From contig NZ_CP135435.1 of NCBI RefSeq assembly GCF_032341175.1, positions 2,728,001 to 2,792,000 of the forward strand: DNA of 64,000 nucleotides, read 5' to 3'. The position numbers were made by a program, and so were the translations under genes. Shown piece after piece: positions 53,867 through 61,080 of this stretch. The stretch comes from Bacillus sp. DTU_2020_1000418_1_SI_GHA_SEK_038 (lineage in GTDB: Bacteria; Bacillota; Bacilli; Bacillales; Cytobacillaceae). The notes below the pieces were generated by a model. The model was given only the letters and a program-made list of their open reading frames with translations, had not been told where the DNA came from and searched no databases. How positions within the stretch are numbered: position 1 is the stretch's first letter; each line of letters begins with the position of its first letter.

Positions 53867-54211
53867 TTATTTCCTAAAGAATGGTCCTGCACCGTACATC
53901 CCTGGTCTAGGAACACCAAATGGTCCTTGAGGTTGTGCGCCAAATCCTGCTTGAGGAAATGCTCCTGGTCCGCCAAACGGAGCGACTCCAGGTCCTGGCG
54001 GTGCTACAAACTGTTGATGCGTTACTTCATTTACTACTGATTGCGTATGCGGGAAAGAATGCACATGCTGAAAATTATGATGGTTCACAGTAGTTGTATG
54101 ACTTGGATGAATATGTGGAACGATTGTATTTTGGAAAGTATGATTTACACAGCATTTAGTTGGCGATACTGTTGCTGGCAAAACATTTGTTGGCCTTGGT
54201 CCACAATACAT
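53867..54211 (-). CDS. cotD: Inner spore coat protein CotD-like
   Basis: The 114-residue protein begins [19 protein letters not shown] and has the CotD core [20 protein letters not shown] (about 20-39), rich in histidine. The C-terminal third is glycine- and proline-rich ([18 protein letters not shown]). CotD is an inner coat protein made under SigK late in the mother cell. GAAAGGGGATC precedes the ATG. A weak SigK-like -10, CATAGGCTG, lies upstream. A strong terminator follows. Confidence 0.93.
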   Translation of the reverse strand: MYCGPRPTNVLPATVSPTKCCVNHTFQNTIVPHIHPSHTTTVNHHNFQHVHSFPHTQSVVNEVTHQQFVAPPGPGVAPFGGPGAFPQAGFGAQPQGPFGVPRPGMYGAGPFFRK

Positions 54212-54364
54212 ATAAAGATCCCCTTTCTACATAATTTATTTACATTAACAGCCTATGTAGATAGGGGGAATCTTGTACTAATGAAAAAACCTATTTTAGT
54301 TATATTGTACGTCTGCCTAAATAGAAACAATAGCAACAGGGTTTCAGAAATATGTATGATCCTT
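54212..54364. other. cotD upstream region
   Basis: Contains the presumed cotD promoter. No other coding frame on this stretch can be supported. Confidence 0.4.
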
Positions 54365-54460
54365 TTAGAACATACTATAAAAACTCCCCTTTAAGTTGGA
54401 GAAAATAACGGCTACAAATATAATGACGAAAAAAAACAGAAATAATATTGCTTTATACAT
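54365..54460 (-). CDS. 31-residue single-pass membrane peptide
   Basis: The product consists of one hydrophobic segment, AILFLFFFVIIFVAVIFS, preceded by MYK and followed by a short tail ending FYSMF. A GTGAGG site lies 9 nt before the ATG. The terminator and promoter are not obvious, and there is no homologue I can name, so this could be chance. Nevertheless it fills an otherwise unexplained 380-bp interval between mrfB and cotD. Confidence 0.4.
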   Translation of the reverse strand: MYKAILFLFFFVIIFVAVIFSNLKGSFYSMF

Positions 54461-54591
54461 ACTATCTGCCTCACTCTATTCCTAAATAATACTGCACAAT
54501 TACACATTCTACAGCTTTTGCAATAGGCTTACAACTAGGAAATAGTGGTTTTTTCGCATTATTATTATTAATTTGAGAAGATAGTAGATGA

Positions 54592-55827
54592 CTATTTCTT
54601 TCTCATCAGTCGTTGCAGCCTTTTAGTAAGATCCTCATGTTTAACTGAAGAGTTCTCAACCTTATTTGCTCGATAGATGGATTCAGCCATTTCCGTATAT
54701 TTAAGAGCTTGTTCGATATTTTTCTCACGATGTTCAAAAATTTTCGCAAGTTCGATACAGGCATCCAGTTTAATTTCCAATTCGCTATGCTCAGCAACGT
54801 CTTTCCAAAGCTGAATGGCTTCAAGCCAATTCTTTTGTTTTTTATATTCGAATGCAAGTGCATGCTTGGCTTGAAGAGCTTCAGCACCATTTCCTGCTGA
54901 TATATTAGAGAATGCCTTCTTGGCTGATACAGTTTCTCCTAATTGTGAAAACCATCTGCCAACTTCGTATTTCTCCCGCGCAGTCTGCCCCTTATCAATC
55001 CCAAGAATTTGAAAGGAAAGGTGAGTATACAAGCTAATAAGGGATAATATATCAAGTTCATTATGCTTTAACACTGCAAGCATTCCTTCTGGATTTTTTG
55101 TTTCCACATAATCAAAATAAATCATCGGTGCTAAAAAACCTGGAAGGTCATCCTTTCTTTCTACACCTAATACTTCTTTTTCAACAACTGATAGCTTAAT
55201 TCGTTCTAATTTATGCTTCCACATCCTTCTAGAAGCATGATATAAATCGAAGTGGCCAAATGGGGGCAGCTTAGGAACTTGGTCTCTAATAAGAGTATGT
55301 CTCGTTTTCACTTGCGGCCAATCAAATGATTTTCCATTATAGGTCGCCATCATCTTATAATTTATACTGTCTAGAAAGCTTTTGTATAATGGAACCTCTG
55401 CTCCTGGATGAGGTAAAATATGTTGTTTCAAATGAACCTTGTTTCCTTGAAGGCTTGCATGGCCTAGAATAAAGATTGTGTTTCCAACTCCCCCGCCAAG
55501 TCCAGTTGTTTCTGTGTCAAAGAAAAAGAATTGATCTGACTGAAACCCGGCAGCAGACAACGGATGACTGATTTCTGCAGAATTCCATGCTTCTACTGCC
55601 TGATAAAATTGGGCAAACGTATAAATGCCGTGTTTCTCACTAATTGAATATTCCTTTTCTCTAATTAAGCAAAAGTCTCCGTCAAAATAAAAGGGAAAAA
55701 CCCCAGCTTTTTCCCAAACCTCCCTATAAGGGAAGTCGGTGACATCTGCTTTTGGAACTAGCTTTTCACTGCCGGTTTTATGGGAAAGTTGTGGCTTTAA
55801 TCGATTCAGCTTGTTTTTAATGGACAT
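54592..55827 (-). CDS. mrfB: DEDDh exonuclease MrfB (YprB)
   Basis: The 411-residue protein has a DEDD-type 3'-5' exonuclease domain with the first catalytic pair D104/E106 in FFFDTETTGLGGG, a central ATYNGKSFDWPQ motif and HNELDILSLISLYTHL near 240, followed by a C-terminal helical region with TPR-like repeats. In B. subtilis MrfB works with helicase MrfA to remove mitomycin C lesions independently of UvrABC. It overlaps the mrfA stop by 11 nt. Start is MSIKNKLNRL behind GGTGAAAG. Confidence 0.93.
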   Translation of the reverse strand: MSIKNKLNRLKPQLSHKTGSEKLVPKADVTDFPYREVWEKAGVFPFYFDGDFCLIREKEYSISEKHGIYTFAQFYQAVEAWNSAEISHPLSAAGFQSDQFFFFDTETTGLGGGVGNTIFILGHASLQGNKVHLKQHILPHPGAEVPLYKSFLDSINYKMMATYNGKSFDWPQVKTRHTLIRDQVPKLPPFGHFDLYHASRRMWKHKLERIKLSVVEKEVLGVERKDDLPGFLAPMIYFDYVETKNPEGMLAVLKHNELDILSLISLYTHLSFQILGIDKGQTAREKYEVGRWFSQLGETVSAKKAFSNISAGNGAEALQAKHALAFEYKKQKNWLEAIQLWKDVAEHSELEIKLDACIELAKIFEHREKNIEQALKYTEMAESIYRANKVENSSVKHEDLTKRLQRLMRKK

Positions 55828-58117
55828 GGCTTTCACCATAGAATTGATTTCTCGTTGTGAAGCTTGTTAATATTTTAAGGACATCTGATTTGGCAGTCTT
55901 GGAAGCAGTTTCAGTCCCAATGCAGGAAGGACAGCCTTGTTCACATTGACATTTATCAACCATTTCCCTTGCCTCATGTAAAACATGCTCAAACCCTTCG
56001 TATATCTTTTCGCTTAGTCCAACCCCGCCAGGATAACGATCATAGAAAAATATCGTTGGCTTCTCATTGTGTGCCGCTTTTACTTGCGGGACAACATGAA
56101 TATCCTGAGGGTCACACATAACAAATAGCGGGGCAATATGCCTTAATGCATGAGCTGCCCCTATAAGCCCTTGCTCTAAGCTCTCTTGTTTGTCTAGTAA
56201 GGAGTCTTCATTCAAAGAGAACCACGCAGAGCTCGTATGAAGCTCGGCTTCCGGAAGGCTAATAGGCCCCGATCCAATATTTTCATGTGTTTCAAATTTT
56301 ATCTTTTTAAAAATAGTGGCCATCGCAACAACACTTACATCCCCATAGCCGATTTCCCCTGAAGGTAAGATGCGCTGCTTATCTTGTTCAAGAACTTTTA
56401 GATCAACGGCAAGATTAGCATCTGTGAAGTAATCTGCATCTACTTCTCTAACGAAGGCTTTTTTCTCCTCCCAGTCTAGTAGTTCTACTTGGAATTGCGT
56501 TCCTTGGTGAAGGTAAATAGCCTCTTCATGCAGGAGTGTCATCGCAGAAAATTGATCCATTTCACCAATTACCTTCACATTCGCAATGTCAGACTGATCA
56601 ATTATAACGACATTTTCCTGCGAAGCTGAACGCAAACTAATATTATGAGCAGGAAAAGAATCATTCATCCAATAATATTTTCCGCCCTTTTCATAAAGAA
56701 CTCGTTCTTCTGCTAAATATTCAAGGACCTCTTCCGTTTCAAATGACCCGAAGGATTCACCCGCATGAAAGGGGAGCTCGAAAGCTGCGCATTTGATATG
56801 ATCTATTAATATTATTAAATTATCGGGATGAATTCTCGCCCTTTCAGGGCTTCTTTTGAAGAAGTAATCAGGGTTTTGAATGACATATTGATCCATTGGG
56901 CTGCTGCTCGCAACCATAATGACAAGGGATTCATCATGCCTCCTTCCTGCACGACCAGCTTGCTGCCATGAGCTTGCAATTGTTCCAGGGAAGCCATTCA
57001 TTATACAAACCTGAAGCTGACCAATGTCCACTCCCAGTTCCAGAGCATTCGTACTGACAACACCGTATATTTCTCCAGAACGCAGGCCTCTTTCTATTTC
57101 CCGTCTCTCAGTTGGCAAATAACCGCCCCGATAGCCGCGGATCGCTTTTGGACCTAATTTATGTTTAACAAGGTCCTGTAAATATGTCAGCAAGATTTCG
57201 ACCCTGACACGGCTCCTGGCAAAAATAATCGTTTGTATTTTATTTTTTAACAATATGGAAGCGAGCTTTCTTGCTTCTAAAGTAGCACTTCTTCTAATAT
57301 TTAATGGCTTATTAACAATTGGCGGATTATAAAAAACGAAATGCTTTCTCCCGCTTGGTGCCCCATTATTATCGATTAATTTAACCCTTTTCTCAGTTAA
57401 CTTCTCTGCCAATTCCATAGGATTGGCGATCGTTGCAGACGTACAAATAAAAATAGGGTCACTCCCATAGAAGCGGCAAATTCTTTGTAATCGACGGATA
57501 ACATTGGCGACATGACTTCCGAATACACCACGGTAAATATGAAGTTCATCGATCACAACAAATTTTAGGTTTTCAAAAAGGGAAACCCACTTTGTATGAT
57601 GCGGAAGGATGGCTGAATGAAGCATATCAGGATTAGTAATGACAACATGCCCCGCTTTTCGGACCTTCTGCCGAATATTAGCTGGGGTATCACCATCGTA
57701 TGTATAGCTATTTATTGCTAAACCTGTTTCATTTATTATTTCATTAATTTCACTTTTTTGATCTTGGGCAAGGGCTTTAGTTGGAAACATATATAGCGCT
57801 CTTGCATGAGGATTATTAATAATCGTCTGTAATACAGGGAGATTGTAGCATAGAGTCTTCCCTGACGCAGTTGGAGTTACAGCAACAAGACTTTTTCCAT
57901 TTATAGCGGTTTCATATGCCGACTTCTGATGAGTATAAAGACTTGTTATCCCTCTTCTTTGTAATGCCTCTTTAAGTTCTGGGCTTATATCAATGGGAAG
58001 ATCATCAATTCGCGCTTCCTTCTCTTCAATTGTGTGCCAATGAACGATATTTTGCTTGAACTCTTCTAAATGTTTCATTTGCTTCATTAAATCATGCAAG
58101 CTTTTCCGGACTTTCAT
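55817..58117 (-). CDS. mrfA: DEAD/DEAH-box helicase MrfA (YprA)
   Basis: The 766-residue helicase has Walker A TPTASGKT (81-88), a DELH box in FVVIDELHIYRG, ALELGVDIG and QQAGRAGRR in the second RecA domain, and the C-terminal DUF1998 zinc site with CQCEQGCPSC. MrfA unwinds DNA 3'-5' and belongs to the Hrq1-like family; with MrfB it repairs mitomycin C adducts and crosslinks. The start is ATG behind GAGGTGAG; a GTG three codons upstream is possible. Immediately upstream is the divergent Crp/Fnr gene. Confidence 0.94.
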   Translation of the reverse strand: MKVRKSLHDLMKQMKHLEEFKQNIVHWHTIEEKEARIDDLPIDISPELKEALQRRGITSLYTHQKSAYETAINGKSLVAVTPTASGKTLCYNLPVLQTIINNPHARALYMFPTKALAQDQKSEINEIINETGLAINSYTYDGDTPANIRQKVRKAGHVVITNPDMLHSAILPHHTKWVSLFENLKFVVIDELHIYRGVFGSHVANVIRRLQRICRFYGSDPIFICTSATIANPMELAEKLTEKRVKLIDNNGAPSGRKHFVFYNPPIVNKPLNIRRSATLEARKLASILLKNKIQTIIFARSRVRVEILLTYLQDLVKHKLGPKAIRGYRGGYLPTERREIERGLRSGEIYGVVSTNALELGVDIGQLQVCIMNGFPGTIASSWQQAGRAGRRHDESLVIMVASSSPMDQYVIQNPDYFFKRSPERARIHPDNLIILIDHIKCAAFELPFHAGESFGSFETEEVLEYLAEERVLYEKGGKYYWMNDSFPAHNISLRSASQENVVIIDQSDIANVKVIGEMDQFSAMTLLHEEAIYLHQGTQFQVELLDWEEKKAFVREVDADYFTDANLAVDLKVLEQDKQRILPSGEIGYGDVSVVAMATIFKKIKFETHENIGSGPISLPEAELHTSSAWFSLNEDSLLDKQESLEQGLIGAAHALRHIAPLFVMCDPQDIHVVPQVKAAHNEKPTIFFYDRYPGGVGLSEKIYEGFEHVLHEAREMVDKCQCEQGCPSCIGTETASKTAKSDVLKILTSFTTRNQFYGESHVH

Positions 58118-58233
58118 CTTACTCACCTCATAGCTATTATTCTAGCGAATAAGCGTTCGTTTTTAAAGGAAAACTTCCCGTCATAAATTGTTCAAATACT
58201 TCCAGCCAAAAAAGCTACAATCCTGTGTCTTTT

Positions 58234-58254
58234 TTGTTACAATATTGGTAACAA
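58234..58254. promoter_or_regulatory. Inverted repeat over the -10 of the Crp/Fnr gene
   Basis: TTGTTAC-AATATTG-GTAACAA is a perfect 7-bp inverted repeat and includes the likely -10 (TACAAT). It is a candidate site for autoregulation, different from the TGTGA boxes elsewhere. Confidence 0.55.
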
Positions 58255-58279
58255 TGGTTTTACTTGAGAGGTGTAAAAG

Positions 58280-58972
58280 ATGAATTTTTCCGATATTAAA
58301 AAGGTACTTTCACAGTTTACTCTGTTTAGAGAGCTTAGTGATACAGAGATTGATAAAATAGTGGAAATCTCCATCTCTAGGGAATGGAAAAAAGGCAGTC
58401 ATGTATTCATGCAGGATGATCCGTTAGAAAATGTATACTTTATTCAAAGTGGCCGCATAAAAATTTATAAAAGCGATGTGAATGGCAGAGAACAAATTGT
58501 GGCAGTTGCGAAAAATGGGGATATGTTTCCACATGTCGGTTTCTTCCGAAAAGGTGGATATCCTGCCTTTTCTGAGGTGCTTGAAAGTTCCACATTAGTA
58601 GTCGTGCCAATTGACCAATTTGAGAAGGTGCTATTAGAAAATCCTGAACTTTGCATTAAAGTGTTTAAAGTACTAGGAGAAAAAATTGTTGACCTGCAAG
58701 AACGGTTAGAATCTCAAATTCTAAATAATACATACGAACAAATCATTAAACTCCTTGTTCGTCTAGCCAAAATTCATGGTCAGAAAATGGATGATGGTTT
58801 ATATCTCTTAAAAGCGGAATTCACTAATAAGGATTTGGCCAATATGATCGGTACAACTCGAGAAACCGTCAGCAGAACATTGACAAAGCTTAAAAAGGAC
58901 CAGTTGATTGAAACAGATGCATCCGGAAATATTATCATTGACCCTGAAAGTCTATTAGAAGAAATTTTGTAA
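58280..58972 (+). CDS. Crp/Fnr family transcriptional regulator
   Basis: The 230-residue protein has a cyclic-nucleotide-binding-type beta-roll (about 10-120), a dimer helix (about 125-150) and a winged helix with TNKDLANMIGTTRETVSRTL (182-201). The ETVSR recognition motif is FNR-type, consistent with TGTGA-N6-TCACA operators. It has only one cysteine (C125), so unlike B. subtilis Fnr it cannot hold an Fe-S cluster. It may sense heme-bound NO, a small molecule or redox state through the beta-roll. It is the best local candidate to control the TGTGA boxes seen in this window. Confidence 0.93.
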   Translation: MNFSDIKKVLSQFTLFRELSDTEIDKIVEISISREWKKGSHVFMQDDPLENVYFIQSGRIKIYKSDVNGREQIVAVAKNGDMFPHVGFFRKGGYPAFSEVLESSTLVVVPIDQFEKVLLENPELCIKVFKVLGEKIVDLQERLESQILNNTYEQIIKLLVRLAKIHGQKMDDGLYLLKAEFTNKDLANMIGTTRETVSRTLTKLKKDQLIETDASGNIIIDPESLLEEIL

Positions 58973-58980
58973 GCTTAACA

Positions 58981-59017
58981 AAGAAGAACCACTTTTTTGA
59001 AAAGGTGGTTCTTCTTT
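58981..59017. terminator. Bidirectional terminator between the Crp/Fnr gene and hcp
   Basis: AAGAAGAACCACTTTT pairs with AAAAGGTGGTTCTTCTT, followed by TATT. Confidence 0.88.
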
Positions 59018-59025
59018 ATTAGCTA

Positions 59026-60318
59026 TTAATTATATTGAAGCATTTCTTCCAAGTCTTCTTGAACCGTTCCAATAAGTTTTAGATTGAAAGTATTTTGAAG
59101 TACATTCAAAACGCCGTCTGAAATAAATTCAGGTGCCTTTGGTCCAATACGGATATCCTGAATTCCTAAACTGAATAATCCTAGTAAAATCGCAACCGCC
59201 TTCTGTTCGAACCAAGATAATACAATACTTACTGGCAGCTCATTAATTTCACATTCAAAAGCATCTGCCAAAGCTTTTGCAATTTTCACGGTTGACCCAG
59301 AGTTATTGCATTGTCCTAAATCAATATATCTTGGAATTTCTGTTCCTGGAACAACCCCATAATCGACATCATTGAAACGGAATTTTCCACAGGATGTTGT
59401 TAATATAACTGCTTCAGGCGGTAATGATGTAGCAAGTTCACGGTAGTATTCTCCGTCCTTTCCTGGGGCATCACAGCCAGCGATGACGAAGAACCGTTTT
59501 ATTTTTCCTTCTTTAACAGCTGCAATAACCTCTGGTGCAAGACCTAGTACGGTTTCATGGTGGAAGCCTGTTAGTAATGTTTCATCTGATTGAATATTTG
59601 CCTCTGGCAGCTCTAATGCCCGATTAATTAGCTGGCTGAAATCATCATTCACTATTTTCTCCACATTTTCTAGACCTGCAACCTCATAGCTAAACATCCG
59701 ATCTGCATATGTACCTTTTATTGGCATAACACAGTTAGTCGTTGCCAAGATGGCGCCAGGGAACTTTTCGAATAATCTGCGCTGGTCATACCAAGCTTTA
59801 CCGATATTTCCTTTTAAATGGCTATACTTCTTCAATTGGGGATATCCATGAGCCGGAAGCATTTCTGAATGTGTATAAATATTAATTCCTTTTCCCTCTG
59901 TCTGCTTAAGCAGTTCCTCTAATGCAAATAAATTGTGTCCTGTTACGATAATACATTTACCTTCGATTTTGTTTTGCGATACACGGATTGGCTGCGGAAC
60001 GCCTAGTCTTGTAGTATGGGCCTCATCAAGCATTTCCATTACCCTAACAGCTGAACGTCCTACCTTTAACGCCATCTCAATATGTTCCTGTACATTAAAA
60101 TTTGAGTTTGTTAATGTCAAATACAGTGCCTCATGAGTCGTTGCATCAACAAATGGATCCGTGTATCCGAGCTGATTTGCATGTGTACGGTAGGCAGCAA
60201 TCCCCTTTAATCCAAAAATAATTGTATCTTGCAAGCTTGCAATGGTTTCATCTTTTCCACAAACACCGATAACTTTACATCCCCCACTCGGAGTTTGTTC
60301 ACACTGGTAGCAAAACAT
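59026..60318 (-). CDS. hcp: Hybrid-cluster protein (NO/hydroxylamine reductase), short form
   Basis: The 430-residue protein has the N-terminal 4Fe-4S ligands C3, C6, C14 and C20 and hybrid-cluster ligands H128, E152, C196, C282, C310, C337, E371 and K373. H-to-E (24) and E-to-C (44) spacings are the same as in Desulfovibrio Hcp (H244, E268, C312). About 116 residues are missing before H128, which is the layout of class III Hcp. Hcp reduces NO to N2O at low oxygen; hydroxylamine reduction also occurs in vitro. The gene is preceded by two FNR-type boxes within a duplicated segment. Confidence 0.94.
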   Translation of the reverse strand: MFCYQCEQTPSGGCKVIGVCGKDETIASLQDTIIFGLKGIAAYRTHANQLGYTDPFVDATTHEALYLTLTNSNFNVQEHIEMALKVGRSAVRVMEMLDEAHTTRLGVPQPIRVSQNKIEGKCIIVTGHNLFALEELLKQTEGKGINIYTHSEMLPAHGYPQLKKYSHLKGNIGKAWYDQRRLFEKFPGAILATTNCVMPIKGTYADRMFSYEVAGLENVEKIVNDDFSQLINRALELPEANIQSDETLLTGFHHETVLGLAPEVIAAVKEGKIKRFFVIAGCDAPGKDGEYYRELATSLPPEAVILTTSCGKFRFNDVDYGVVPGTEIPRYIDLGQCNNSGSTVKIAKALADAFECEINELPVSIVLSWFEQKAVAILLGLFSLGIQDIRIGPKAPEFISDGVLNVLQNTFNLKLIGTVQEDLEEMLQYN

Positions 60319-60349
60319 CCTTTAAATCTCCCACTTTCCCAATAAATTA

Positions 60350-60469
60350 ACATGATCTGAATATTTTCAATACCAAAGATAAAATGTGATTCAAATCACG
60401 CTTTTTCATAACATGATCAGAATATCCTCAATTCCAAAGTTAAAGTGTGATTCAAATCACGCTTTTTCA
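60350..60469 (-). promoter_or_regulatory. Duplicated 59-bp segment with two FNR boxes upstream of hcp
   Basis: Two direct copies (60350-60408 and 60411-60469, 61-bp period) differ at about six or seven positions. Each holds TGTGATTCAAATCACG (60385-60400, 60446-60461). Reading towards hcp, TATTCA or TATTCT lies near the class II -10 position of each copy. Confidence 0.75.
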
Positions 60470-60586
60470 ATTGTCAATATTTGTTCAAAAATTACCAATA
60501 TTTTATTTACCAAGAACAAATACCCAGTATCCTTCATAAGATATTGTGGCTATGCCAACATCATTAATTGATAGGGGCTGAAAAAA

Positions 60587-61051
60587 TTGAGCAACGATAG
60601 CAAAAAGGGAAAAAATGAGATGGGAGATTTAATGAAATCGATGAATCAATTCTTTAATGAAAAGCCAGTTCGGGGCTTTCTGCAAACTATGGATGAGTTC
60701 TTCAGGAACCCATTCCCCTTTCATTCTCCTTTTCACGTTGATGTCCGAGAAACAGCGGAAGAGCATATTATTACGGCAGAGCTGCCTGGTGTAAAGCGTG
60801 AACAGATTCAGCTCGATGTCCTTGATAATTACGTAACCATTTCCGTTCAGTCTCATGAAATATTAACCGAAGAGGATGAGAATCAGAAAATGATAAAAAA
60901 GCGGCAATCAATGCAAAGATCAAGCAGAACCATTCCTCTCCCACAGACAATCACCGAAAGCAAAGTTAAAGCATCATACCAAAATGGGCTCTTAAAGATC
61001 CGTGTTCCTAAACAAAAGGGAAAGCATATTAATATTGATGAAATTGAATAA
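60587..61051 (+). CDS. Small heat shock protein, Hsp20/alpha-crystallin
   Basis: The 154-residue chaperone has an alpha-crystallin domain with FHVDVRETAEEHIITAELPG at about 49-68, the conserved ASYQNGLLKIRVPK motif (about 133-146) and a charged C-terminal tail. Small heat shock proteins bind unfolding proteins without ATP. It starts with TTG after AGGGGCT. It lacks an IxI/V motif of the usual spacing near the end, but INIDEIE may serve in part. It is divergent from hcp across the duplicated FNR-box region. Confidence 0.9.
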   Translation: MSNDSKKGKNEMGDLMKSMNQFFNEKPVRGFLQTMDEFFRNPFPFHSPFHVDVRETAEEHIITAELPGVKREQIQLDVLDNYVTISVQSHEILTEEDENQKMIKKRQSMQRSSRTIPLPQTITESKVKASYQNGLLKIRVPKQKGKHINIDEIE

Positions 61052-61053
61052 AA

Positions 61054-61080
61054 AACAAGCAGTCTCATAAACTGCTTGTT
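61054..61080 (-). terminator. Terminator of the peptide transport operon
   Basis: AACAAGCAGT pairs with ACTGCTTGTT, followed by a run of Ts on the minus strand; the stop codon of the permease-peptidase gene lies in it. Confidence 0.85.

Noticed and set aside
53870-54000. CRISPR-like repeats in cotD
   Set aside because: The repetition is due to Gly-Pro codons in the coat protein, without regular spacing.
54041-54394. Plus-strand frame of 117 codons opposite cotD
   Set aside because: It has no ribosome binding site, reads as a low-complexity Met/Arg-rich antisense of the His-rich coat gene, and CotD homology on the other strand is clear.
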